Assembly (NCBI GenBank): GCA_963966185.1
Contig: CAWZYM010000271.1
Coordinates: 642,001-706,000 of the forward strand
Origin: Rhabditoides inermis
Taxonomy: Eukaryota; Nematoda; Chromadorea; Rhabditida; Rhabditidae
Length of the DNA: 64,000 bases
Direction: 5' to 3'
Below the pieces are notes generated by a model. The model made no database searches and was not told the origin of the DNA. It saw only the letters and a list, made by a program, of their open reading frames with translations. A program made the translations under genes and the position numbers. Shown piece by piece: positions 51,701 to 64,000 of this stretch. How positions within the stretch are numbered: position 1 is the first letter of the stretch; every line of letters starts with the position of its first letter.

Positions 51701-54700
51701 TTTGAGATTTCTGGGGCTAGAACCTGACGGTTTGAGGTTTCTGGGGCTAGAACCTGAAGGTTTGAGATTTCTGGGGCTAGAACCTGACGGTTTGAGATAT
51801 CTACCGTCAGAACCTGACGGTTTGAGATCTCTGCCAACAGAACCTGACGGTTTGAGATATCTATCGTCAGAACCTGACGGTTTGAGATATCTGCCAACAG
51901 AACCTGACGGTTTGAGATTTCTGCCAACAGAACCTGACGGTTTGAGAAATCTGGCGCTAGAACCTGACGGTTTGAGATTTCTGGGGCTAGAACCTGACGG
52001 TTTGAGATATCTACCGACAGAACCTGACGGTTTGAGATTTCTGCCAACAGAACCTGACGGTTTGAGATTTCTGCCAACAGAACCTGACGGTTTGAGATAT
52101 CTGGCGCTAGAACCTGACGGTTTGAGATTTCTGCCAACAGAACCTGACGGTTTGAGATTTCTGCCAACAGAACCTGACGGTGTGAGGTATCTGGCACTAG
52201 AACCTGACGGTTTGAGATTTCTGGTGCTAGAACCTGACGGTTTGAGATCTCTGCCAACAGAACCTGACGATTTGAGGTTTCTGGGGCTAGAACCTGACGG
52301 TTTGAGATCTCTGCCAACATAACCTGACGGTTTGAGATTTCTGGGGCTAGAACCTGACGGTTTGAGATATCTACCGTCAGAACCTGACGGTTTGAGATCT
52401 CTGCCAACAGAACCTGACGGTTTGAGGTTTCTGCCAACAGAACCTGACGGTTTGAGATATCTATCGTCAGAACCTGACGGTTTGAGATATCTGCCAACAG
52501 AACCTGACGGTTTGAGATCTCTGCCAACAGAACCTGACGGTTTGAGGTTTCTGGGGCTAGAACCTGACGGTTTGAGATCTCTGCCAACATAACCTGACGG
52601 TTTGAGATTTCTGGGGCTAGAACCTGACGGTTTGAGATATCTACCGTCAGAACCTGACGGTTTGAGATCTCTGCCAACAGAACCTGACGGTTTGAGGTTT
52701 CTGCCAACAGAACCTGACGGTTTGAGATATCTATCGTCAGAACCTGACGGTTTGAGATATCTGCCAACAGAACCTGACGGTTTGAGATTTCTGCCGGCAG
52801 AACCTGACGGTTTGAGATATCTATCGTCAGAACCTGACGGTTTGAGATATCTGCCAACAGAACCTGACGGTTTGAGATTTCTGCCAACAGAACCTGACGG
52901 TTTGAGATATCTGGGGCTAGAACCTGACGGTTTGAGATTTCTGAAGCTAGAACCTGACGGTTTGAGATCTCTGCCAACAGAACCTGACGGTTTGAGATTT
53001 CTAGGGCTAGAACCTGACGGTTTGAGATATCTACCGACAGAACCTGACGGTTTGAGATATCTATCGTCAGAACCTGACGGTTTGAGATATCTGCCAACAG
53101 AACCTGACGGTTTGAGATTTCTGCCAACAGAACCTGACGGTTTGAGATATCTGGCGCTAGAACCTGACGGTTTGAGATTTCTGGGGCTAGAACCTGACGG
53201 TTTGAGATATCTACCGACAGAACCTGACGGTTTGAGATTTCTGCCAACAGAACCTGACGGTTTGAGATTTCTGCCAACAGAACCTGACGGTTTGAGATAT
53301 CTGGCGCTAGAACCTGACGGTTTGAGATTTCTGCCAACAGAACCTGACGGTTTGAGATTTCTGCCAACAGAACCTGACGGTGTGAGGTATCTGGCACTAG
53401 AACCTGACGGTGTGAGGTATCTGGCACTAGAACCTGACGGTTTGAGATTTCTGGTGCTAGAACCTGACGGTTTGAGATCTCTGCCAACAGAACCTGACGG
53501 TTTGAGGTTTCTGGGGCTAGAACCTGACGGTTTGAGATCTCTGCCAACATAACCTGACGGTTTGAGATTTCTGGGGCTAGAACCTGACGGTTTGAGATAT
53601 CTACCGTCAGAACCTGACGGTTTGAGATCTCTGCCAACAGAACCTGACGGTTTGAGGTTTCTGCCAACAGAACCTGACGGTTTGAGATATCTATCGTCAG
53701 AACCTGACGGTTTGAGATATCTGCCAACAGAACCTGACGGTTTGAGATTTCTGCCGGCAGAACCTGACGGTTTGAGATATCTATCGTCAGAACCTGACGG
53801 TTTGAGATATCTGCCAACAGAACCTGACGGTTTGAGATTTCTGCCAACAGAACCTGACGGTTTGAGATATCTGGGGCTAGAACCTGACGGTTTGAGATTT
53901 CTGAAGCTAGAACCTGACGGTTTGAGATCTCTGCCAACAGAACCTGACGGTTTGAGATTTCTAGGGCTAGAACCTGACGGTTTGAGATATCTACCGACAG
54001 AACCTGACGGTTTGAGATATCTATCGTCAGAACCTGACGGTTTGAGATATCTGCCAACAGAACCTGACGGTTTGAGATTTCTGCCAACAGAACCTGACGG
54101 TTTGAGATATCTGGCGCTAGAACCTGACGGTTTGAGATTTCTGGGGCTAGAACCTGACGGTTTGAGATATCTACCGACAGAACCTGACGGTTTGAGATTT
54201 CTGCCAACAGAACCTGACGGTTTGAGATTTCTGCCAACAGAACCTGACGGTTTGAGATATCTGGCGCTAGAACCTGACGGTTTGAGATTTCTGCCAACAG
54301 AACCTGACGGTTTGAGATTTCTGCCAACAGAACCTGACGGTGTGAGGTATCTGGCACTAGAACCTGACGGTGTGAGGTATCTGGCACTAGAACCTGACGG
54401 TTTGAGATTTCTGGTGCTAGAACCTGACGGTTTGAGATCTCTGCCAACAGAACCTGACGGTTTGAGGTTTCTGGGGCTAGAACCTGACGGTTTGAGATCT
54501 CTGCCAACATAACCTGACGGTTTGAGATTTCTGGGGCTAGAACCTGACGGTTTGAGATATCTACCGTCAGAACCTGACGGTTTGAGATCTCTGCCAACAG
54601 AACCTGACGGTTTGAGGTTTCTGCCAACAGAACCTGACGGTTTGAGATATCTATCGTCAGAACCTGACGGTTTGAGATATCTGGCGCTAGAACCTGACGG

Positions 54701-57700
54701 TTTGAGATTTCTGCCAACAGAACCTGACGGTTTGAGGTTTCTGCCAACAGAACCTGACGGTTTGAGATATCTATCGTCAGAACCTGACGGTTTGAGATAT
54801 CTGCCAACAGAACCTGACGGTTTGAGGTTTCTGCCAACAGAACCTGACGGTTTGAGATATCTATCGTCAGAACCTGACGGTTTGAGATATCTGCCAACAG
54901 AACCTGACGGTTTGAGATTTCTGCCGGCAGAACCTGACGGTTTGAGATATCTATCGTCAGAACCTGACGGTTTGAGATATCTGCCAACAGAACCTGACGG
55001 TTTGAGATTTCTGCCAACAGAACCTGACGGTTTGAGATATCTGGGGCTAGAACCTGACGGTTTGAGATTTCTGAAGCTAGAACCTGACGGTTTGAGATCT
55101 CTGCCAACAGAACCTGACGGTTTGAGATTTCTAGGGCTAGAACCTGACGGTTTGAGATATCTACCGACAGAACCTGACGGTTTGAGATATCTATCGTCAG
55201 AACCTGACGGTTTGAGATATCTGCCAACAGAACCTGACGGTTTGAGATTTCTGCCAACAGAACCTGACGGTTTGAGATATCTGGCGCTAGAACCTGACGG
55301 TTTGAGATTTCTGGGGCTAGAACCTGACGGTTTGAGATATCTACCGACAGAACCTGACGGTTTGAGATTTCTGCCAACAGAACCTGACGGTTTGAGATTT
55401 CTGCCAACAGAACCTGACGGTTTGAGATATCTGGCGCTAGAACCTGACGGTTTGAGATTTCTGCCAACAGAACCTGACGGTTTGAGATTTCTGCCAACAG
55501 AACCTGACGGTGTGAGGTATCTGGCACTAGAACCTGACGGTGTGAGGTATCTGGCACTAGAACCTGACGGTTTGAGATTTCTGGTGCTAGAACCTGACGG
55601 TTTGAGATCTCTGCCAACAGAACCTGACGGTTTGAGGTTTCTGGGGCTAGAACCTGACGGTTTGAGATCTCTGCCAACATAACCTGACGGTTTGAGATTT
55701 CTGGGGCTAGAACCTGACGGTTTGAGATATCTACCGTCAGAACCTGACGGTTTGAGATCTCTGCCAACAGAACCTGACGGTTTGAGGTTTCTGCCAACAG
55801 AACCTGACGGTTTGAGATATCTATCGTCAGAACCTGACGGTTTGAGATATCTGCCAACAGAACCTGACGGTTTGAGATTTCTGCCGGCAGAACCTGACGG
55901 TTTGAGATATCTATCGTCAGAACCTGACGGTTTGAGATATCTGCCAACAGAACCTGACGGTTTGAGATTTCTGCCAACAGAACCTGACGGTTTGAGATAT
56001 CTGGGGCTAGAACCTGACGGTTTGAGATTTCTGAAGCTAGAACCTGACGGTTTGAGATCTCTGCCAACAGAACCTGACGGTTTGAGATTTCTAGGGCTAG
56101 AACCTGACGGTTTGAGATATCTACCGACAGAACCTGACGGTTTGAGATATCTATCGTCAGAACCTGACGGTTTGAGATATCTGCCAACAGAACCTGACGG
56201 TTTGAGATTTCTGCCAACAGAACCTGACGGTTTGAGATATCTGGCGCTAGAACCTGACGGTTTGAGATTTCTGGGGCTAGAACCTGACGGTTTGAGATAT
56301 CTACCGACAGAACCTGACGGTTTGAGATTTCTGCCAACAGAACCTGACGGTTTGAGATTTCTGCCAACAGAACCTGACGGTTTGAGATATCTGGCGCTAG
56401 AACCTGACGGTTTGAGATTTCTGCCAACAGAACCTGACGGTTTGAGATTTCTGCCAACAGAACCTGACGGTGTGAGGTATCTGGCACTAGAACCTGACGG
56501 TGTGAGGTATCTGGCACTAGAACCTGACGGTTTGAGATTTCTGGTGCTAGAACCTGACGGTTTGAGATCTCTGCCAACAGAACCTGACGGTTTGAGGTTT
56601 CTGGGGCTAGAACCTGACGGTTTGAGATCTCTGCCAACATAACCTGACGGTTTGAGATTTCTGGGGCTAGAACCTGACGGTTTGAGATATCTACCGTCAG
56701 AACCTGACGGTTTGAGATCTCTGCCAACAGAACCTGACGGTTTGAGGTTTCTGCCAACAGAACCTGACGGTTTGAGATATCTATCGTCAGAACCTGACGG
56801 TTTGAGATATCTGGCGCTAGAACCTGACGGTTTGAGATTTCTGCCAACAGAACCTGACGGTTTGAGATTTCTGCCAACAGAACCTGACGGTTTGAGGTAT
56901 CTGGCACTAGAACCTGACGGTTTGAGATTTCTGGGGCTAGAACCTGACGGTTTGAGATCTCTGCCAACAGAACTTGACGGTTTGAGATATCTGGCGCTAG
57001 AACCTGACGGTTTGAGATTTCTGCCAACAGAACCTGACGGTTTGAGATTTCTGCCAACAGAACCTGACGGTGTGAGGTATCTGGCACTAGAACCTGACGG
57101 TTTGAGATTTCTGGGACTAGAACCTGACGGTTTGAGATCTCTGCCAACAGAACCTGACGGTTTGAGGTTTCTGGGGATAGAACCTGACGGTTTGAGATCT
57201 CTGCCAACATAACCTGACGGTTTGAGATTTCTGGGGCTAGAACCTGACGGTTTGAGGTTTCTGGGGCTAGAACCTGAAGGTTTGAGATTTCTGGGGCTAG
57301 AACCTGACGGTTTGAGATATCTACCGTCAGAACCTGACGGTTTGAGATCTCTGCCAACAGAACCTGACGGTTTGAGATATCTATCGTCAGAACCTGACGG
57401 TTTGAGATATCTGCCAACAGAACCTGACGGTTTGAGATTTCTGCCAACAGAACCTGACGGTTTGAGAAATCTGGCGCTAGAACCTGACGGTTTGAGATTT
57501 CTGGGGCTAGAACCTGACGGTTTGAGATATCTACCGACAGAACCTGACGGTTTGAGATTTCTGCCAACAGAACCTGACGGTTTGAGATTTCTGCCAACAG
57601 AACCTGACGGTTTGAGATATCTGGCGCTAGAACCTGACGGTTTGAGATTTCTGCCAACAGAACCTGACGGTTTGAGATTTCTGCCAACAGAACCTGACGG

Positions 57701-60700
57701 TGTGAGGTATCTGGCACTAGAACCTGACGGTTTGAGATTTCTGGTGCTAGAACCTGACGGTTTGAGATCTCTGCCAACAGAACCTGACGATTTGAGGTTT
57801 CTGGGGCTAGAACCTGACGGTTTGAGATCTCTGCCAACATAACCTGACGGTTTGAGATTTCTGGGGCTAGAACCTGACGGTTTGAGATATCTACCGTCAG
57901 AACCTGACGGTTTGAGATCTCTGCCAACAGAACCTGACGGTTTGAGGTTTCTGCCAACAGAACCTGACGGTTTGAGATATCTATCGTCAGAACCTGACGG
58001 TTTGAGATATCTGCCAACAGAACCTGACGGTTTGAGATCTCTGCCAACAGAACCTGACGGTTTGAGGTTTCTGGGGCTAGAACCTGACGGTTTGAGATCT
58101 CTGCCAACATAACCTGACGGTTTGAGATTTCTGGGGCTAGAACCTGACGGTTTGAGATATCTACCGTCAGAACCTGACGGTTTGAGATCTCAGCCAACAG
58201 AACCTGACGGTTTGAGGTTTCTGCCAACAGAACCTGACGGTTTGAGATATCTATCGTCAGAACCTGACGGTTTGAGATATCTGCCAACAGAACCTGACGG
58301 TTTGAGATTTCTGCCGGCAGAACCTGACGGTTTGAGATATCTATCGTCAGAACCTGACGGTTTGAGATATCTGCCAACAGAACCTGACGGTTTGAGATTT
58401 CTGCCAACAGAACCTGACGGTTTGAGATATCTGGGGCTAGAACCTGACGGTTTGAGATTTCTGAAGCTAGAACCTGACGGTTTGAGATCTCTGCCAACAG
58501 AACCTGACGGTTTGAGATTTCTAGGGCTAGAACCTGACGGTTTGAGATATCTACCGACAGAACCTGACGGTTTGAGATATCTATCGTCAGAACCTGACGG
58601 TTTGAGATATCTGCCAACAGAACCTGACGGTTTGAGATTTCTGCCAACAGAACCTGACGGTTTGAGATATCTGGCGCTAGAACCTGACGGTTTGAGATTT
58701 CTGGGGCTAGAACCTGACGGTTTGAGATATCTACCGACAGAACCTGACGGTTTGAGATTTCTGCCAACAGAACCTGACGGTTTGAGATTTCTGCCAACAG
58801 AACCTGACGGTTTGAGATATCTGGCGCTAGAACCTGACGGTTTGAGATTTCTGCCAACAGAACCTGACGGTTTGAGATTTCTGCCAACAGAACCTGACGG
58901 TGTGAGGTATCTGGCACTAGAACCTGACGGTGTGAGGTATCTGGCACTAGAACCTGACGGTTTGAGATTTCTGGTGCTAGAACCTGACGGTTTGAGATCT
59001 CTGCCAACAGAACCTGACGGTTTGAGGTTTCTGGGGCTAGAACCTGACGGTTTGAGATCTCTGCCAACATAACCTGACGGTTTGAGATTTCTGGGGCTAG
59101 AACCTGACGGTTTGAGATATCTACCGTCAGAACCTGACGGTTTGAGATCTCTGCCAACAGAACCTGACGGTTTGAGGTTTCTGCCAACAGAACCTGACGG
59201 TTTGAGATATCTATCGTCAGAACCTGACGGTTTGAGATATCTGCCAACAGAACCTGACGGTTTGAGATTTCTGCCGGCAGAACCTGACGGTTTGAGATAT
59301 CTATCGTCAGAACCTGACGGTTTGAGATATCTGCCAACAGAACCTGACGGTTTGAGATTTCTGCCAACAGAACCTGACGGTTTGAGATATCTGGGGCTAG
59401 AACCTGACGGTTTGAGATTTCTGAAGCTAGAACCTGACGGTTTGAGATCTCTGCCAACAGAACCTGACGGTTTGAGATTTCTAGGGCTAGAACCTGACGG
59501 TTTGAGATATCTACCGACAGAACCTGACGGTTTGAGATATCTATCGTCAGAACCTGACGGTTTGAGATATCTGCCAACAGAACCTGACGGTTTGAGAATT
59601 CTGCCAACAGAACCTGACGGTTTGAGATATCTGGCGCTAGAACCTGACGGTTTGAGATTTCTGGGGCTAGAACCTGACGGTTTGAGATATCTACCGACAG
59701 AACCTGACGGTTTGAGATTTCTGCCAACAGAACCTGACGGTTTGAGATTTCTGCCAACAGAACCTGACGGTTTGAGATATCTGGCGCTAGAACCTGACGG
59801 TTTGAGATTTCTGCCAACAGAACCTGACGGTTTGAGATTTCTGCCAACAGAACCTGACGGTGTGAGGTATCTGGCACTAGAACCTGACGGTGTGAGGTAT
59901 CTGGCACTAGAACCTGACGGTTTGAGATTTCTGGTGCTAGAACCTGACGGTTTGAGATCTCTGCCAACAGAACCTGACGGTTTGAGGTTTCTGGGGCTAG
60001 AACCTGACGGTTTGAGATCTCTGCCAACATAACCTGACGGTTTGAGATTTCTGGGGCTAGAACCTGACGGTTTGAGATATCTACCGTCAGAACCTGACGG
60101 TTTGAGATCTCTGCCAACAGAACCTGACGGTTTGAGGTTTCTGCCAACAGAACCTGACGGTTTGAGATATCTATCGTCAGAACCTGACGGTTTGAGATAT
60201 CTGCCAACAGAACCTGACGGTTTGAGATTTCTGCCGGCAGAACCTGACGGTTTGAGATATCTATCGTCAGAACCTGACGGTTTGAGATATCTGCCAACAG
60301 AACCTGACGGTTTGAGATTTCTGCCAACAGAACCTGACGGTTTGAGATATCTGGGGCTAGAACCTGACGGTTTGAGATTTCTGAAGCTAGAACCTGACGG
60401 TTTGAGATCTCTGCCAACAGAACCTGACGGTTTGAGATTTCTAGGGCTAGAACCTGACGGTTTGAGATATCTATCGTCAGAACCTGACGGTTTGAGATAT
60501 CTGCCAACAGAACCTGACGGTTTGAGATTTCTGCCAACAGAACCTGACGGTTTGAGATTTCTGGGGCTAGAACCTGACGGTTTGAGATATCTACCGTCAG
60601 AACCTGACGGTTTGAGATATCTGCCAACAGAACCTGACGGTTTGAGATTTCTGCCAACAGAACCTGACGGTTTGAGATATCTGGCGCTAGAACCTGACGG

Positions 60701-63700
60701 TTTGAAATTTCTGGGGCTAGAACCTGACGGTTTGAGATTTCTGGGGCTAGAACCTGACGGTTTGAGATATCTACCGACAGAACCTGACGGTTTGAGATTT
60801 CTGCCAAAAGAACCTGACAGTTTGAGATTTCTGCCAACAGAACCTGACGGTTTGAGATATCTGGCGCTAGAACCTGACGGTTTGAGATTTCTGCGAACAG
60901 AACCTGACGGTTTGAGATTTCTGCCAACAGAACCTGACGGTTTGAGGTATCTGGCACTAGAACCTGACGGTTTGAGATTTCTGGGGCTAGAACCTGACGG
61001 TTTGAGATCTCTGCCAACAGAACCTGACGGTTTGAGAAATCTGGCGCTAGAACCTGACGGTTTGAGATTTCTGGGGCTAGAACCTGACGGTTTGAGATAT
61101 CTACCGACAGAACCTGACGGTTTGAGATTTCTGCCAACAGAACCTGACGGTTTGAGATTTCTGCCAACAGAACCTGACGGTTTGAGATATCTGGCGCTAG
61201 AACCTGACGGTTTGAGATTTCTGCCAACAGAACCTGACGGTTTGAGATTTCTGCCAACAGAACCTGACGGTGTGAGGTATCTGGCACTAGAACCTGACGG
61301 TTTGAGATTTCTGGTGCTAGAACCTGACGGTTTGAGATCTCTGCCAACAGAACCTGACGATTTGAGGTTTCTGGGGCTAGAACCTGACGGTTTGAGATCT
61401 CTGCCAACATAACCTGACGGTTTGAGATTTCTGGGGCTAGAACCTGACGGTTTGAGATATCTACCGTCAGAACCTGACGGTTTGAGATCTCTGCCAACAG
61501 AACCTGACGGTTTGAGGTTTCTGCCAACAGAACCTGACGGTTTGAGATATCTATCGTCAGAACCTGACGGTTTGAGATATCTGCCAACAGAACCTGACGG
61601 TTTGAGATCTCTGCCAACAGAACCTGACGGTTTGAGGTTTCTGGGGCTAGAACCTGACGGTTTGAGATCTCTGCCAACATAACCTGACGGTTTGAGATTT
61701 CTGGGGCTAGAACCTGACGGTTTGAGATATCTACCGTCAGAACCTGACGGTTTGAGATCTCTGCCAACAGAACCTGACGGTTTGAGGTTTCTGCCAACAG
61801 AACCTGACGGTTTGAGATATCTATCGTCAGAACCTGACGGTTTGAGATATCTGCCAACCGAACCTGACGGTTTGAGATTTCTGCCGGCAGAACCTGACGG
61901 TTTGAGATATCTATCGTCAGAACCTGACGGTTTGAGATATCTGCCAACAGAACCTGACGGTTTGAGATTTCTGCCAACAGAACCTGACGGTTTGAGATAT
62001 CTGGGGCTAGAACCTGACGGTTTGAGATCTCTGCCAACATAACCTGACGGTTTGAGATTTCTGCCAACAGAACCTGACGGTTTGAGATTTCTAGGGCTAG
62101 AACCTGACGGTTTGAGATATCTACCGACAGAACCTGACGGTTTGAGATATCTATCGTCAGAACCTGACGGTTTGAGATATCTGCCAACAGAACCTGACGG
62201 TTTGAGATTTCTGCCAACAGAACCTGACGGTTTGAGATATCTGGCGCTAGAACCTGACGGTTTGAGATTTCTGGGGCTAGAACCTGACGGTTTGAGATAT
62301 CTACCGACAGAACCTGACAGTTTGAGATTTCTGCCAACAGAACCTGACGGTTTGAGATTTCTGCCAACAGAACCTGACGGTTTGAGATATCTGGCGCTAG
62401 AACCTGACGGTTTGAGATTTCTGCCAACAGAACCTGACGGTTCGAGATTTCTGCCAACAGAACCTGACGGTGTGAGGTATCTGGCACTAGAACCTGACGG
62501 TGTGAGGTATCTGGCACTAGAACCTGACGGTTTGAGATTTCTGGTGCTAGAACCTGACGGTTTGAGATCTCTGCCAACAGAACCTGACGGTTTGAGGTTT
62601 CTGGGGCTAGAACCTGACGGTTTGAGATCTCTGCCAACATAACCTGACGGTTTGAGATTTCTGGGGCTAGAACCTGACGGTTTGAGATATCTACCGTCAG
62701 AACCTGACGGTTTGAGATCTCTGCCAACAGAACCTGACGGTTTGAGGTTTCTGCCAACAGAACCTGACGGTTTGAGATATCTATCGTCAGAACCTGACGG
62801 TTTGAGATATCTGCCAACAGAACCTGACGGTTTGAGATTTCTGCCGGCAGAACCTGACGGTTTGAGATATCTGCCAACAGAACCTGACGGTTTAAGATTT
62901 CTGCCAACAGAACCTGACGGTTTGAGATTTCTGCCAACAGAACCTGACGGTGTGAGGTATCTGGCACTAGAACCTGACGGTTTGAGATTTCTGGTGCTAG
63001 AACCTGACGGTTTGAGATCTCTGCCAACAGAACCTGACGATTTGAGGTTTCTGGGGCTAGAACCTGACGGTTTGAGATCTCTGCCAACATAACCTGACGG
63101 TTTGAGATTTCTGGGGCTAGAACCTGACGGTTTGAGATATCTACCGTCAGAACCTGACGGTTTGAGATCTCTGCCAACAGAACCTGACGGTTTGAGGTTT
63201 CTGCCAACAGAACCTGACGGTTTGAGATATCTATCGTCAGAACCTGACGGTTTGAGATATCTGCCAACAGAACCTGACGGTTTGAGATCTCTGCCAACAG
63301 AACCACCTGACGGTTTGAGGTTTCTGGGGCTAGAACCTGACGGTTTGAGATCTCTGCCAACATAACCTGACGGTTTGAGATTTCTGGGGCTAGAACCTGA
63401 CGGTTTGAGATATCTACCGTCAGAACCTGACGGTTTGAGATCTCTGCCAACAGAACCTGACGGTTTGAGGTTTCTGCCAACAGAACCTGACGGTTTGAGA
63501 TATCTATCGTCAGAACCTGACGGTTTGAGATATCTGCCAACAGAACCTGACGGTTTGAGATTTCTGCCGGCAGAACCTGACGGTTTGAGATTTCTATCGT
63601 CAGAACCTGACGGTTTGAGATATCTGCCAACAGAACCTGACGGTTTGAGATTTCTGCCAACAGAACCTGACGGTTTGAGATATCTGGGGCTAGAACCTGA

Positions 63701-64000
63701 CGGTTTGAGATTTCTGAAGCTAGAACCTGACGGTTTGAGATCTCTGCCAACAGAACCTGACGGTTTGAGATTTCTAGGGCTAGAACCTGACGGTTTGAGA
63801 TATCTACCGACAGAACCTGACGGTTTGAGATATCTATCGTCAGAACCTGACGGTTTGAGATATCTGCCAACAGAACCTGACGGTTTGAGATTTCTGCCAA
63901 CAGAACCTGACGGTTTGAGATATCTGGCGCTAGAACCTGACGGTTTGAGATTTCTGGGGCTAGAACCTGACGGTTTGAGATATCTACCGACAGAACCTGA
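45771..64000. repeat. satellite subarray 2, 960-bp units within 3.4-5.5 kb super-units
   Basis: Monomers with CATAACC (in place of CAGAACC) mark unit ends. From 48302 the spacings are 630, 270, 960, 960, 570; then 630, 270, 960, 960, 1170, 960, 570; then 630, 270, 960, 960, 1380, 270, 360, 600, 450, 273. So a 32-monomer (960-bp) unit sits inside a 113-monomer (3390-bp) super-unit, the second copy carrying 2130 extra bases. Copies of the 960-bp unit differ by zero to a few bases by eye. Confidence 0.88.

Larger units (their letters stand above)
41418..64000. repeat. 30-bp satellite array with higher-order structure, continuing past the window
   Basis: About 750 head-to-tail 30-bp monomers. 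Each has a nearly fixed 17-base core AACCTGACGGTTTGAGA and a 13-base variable part drawn from a small set (for example TTTCTGCCAACAG, TATCTGGCGCTAG, TTTCTGGGGCTAG, TATCTACCGTCAG, TATCTATCGTCAG, TCTCTGCCAACAG). Because 30 is divisible by 3 and the monomer has few stops, one plus frame and two minus frames stay open for kilobases. That is a composition effect: the variable bases change amino acids freely in every frame, and there is no conserved start, splice signal or non-repeat domain. Only a few length changes occur: minus 10 at 45770/45771, minus 3 near 47897, plus 3 near 63304. The array is probably a satellite block. Confidence 0.95.

Noticed and set aside
41407..64000. Huge open reading frames of 10-residue repeats on both strands
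   Set aside because: The 30-bp period and lack of stops in the monomer leave several frames open. Variable sites change residues freely and there is no unique domain or start context, so I treat these as satellite.
41418..64000. CRISPR array, from 30-bp regular repeats
   Set aside because: There are no unique spacers; both parts of the monomer belong to a small recurring set, there are no cas genes, and the genome is eukaryotic.

Overview
This is eukaryotic, almost certainly nematode, DNA. Genes are split into many short GC-rich exons. A seven-transmembrane receptor at 35870-37208 has the C-terminal layout of nematode Str-type chemoreceptors. Four of the five well-supported genes have a splice acceptor 4-13 bases before the start codon, as expected for spliced-leader trans-splicing. 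I cannot name the species.

Layout. 1-2580 is upstream DNA with a foldback repeat. 2581-6559 (+) is an 11-exon serine beta-lactamase-domain (LACTB-like) gene. 7464-8288 (-) is a three-exon gene for a 79-residue secreted peptide precursor. 9655-32695 (+) is a 37-exon 5-oxoprolinase gene; its joined exons give about 1252 residues, with hydantoinase A and B halves intact. 32876-34734 (-) is a 13-exon class 3 lipase. 35870-37208 (+) is the receptor. 39105-39840 (+) is a frameshifted remnant of a non-LTR retrotransposon. 40045-40683 may hold a small gene. From 41418 to the window end there is about 22.6 kb of a 30-bp satellite with several levels of higher-order repeat.

The genes look like ordinary, unrelated single genes: glutathione-cycle metabolism, a lipase, a chemoreceptor, a hydrolase-like protein and a peptide. 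There is no operon or defence island. Most novelty lies in the repeats. The 5-oxoprolinase introns carry three foldback elements with similar terminal repeats, 3-bp target duplications and a tRNA-like pol III cassette in each arm. Two of them sit inside older repeats, and the window itself holds matching empty-site sequence. Each tRNA-like cassette is followed by a TTTTG(C/T)CA-type motif, and a weak version of this arrangement abuts the satellite. The same gene has three apparent GC-AG introns. Introns also hold long CT-rich and TA-rich tracts.

The very long open frames across the satellite and the CT tracts are best explained by repeat period and composition, not coding.
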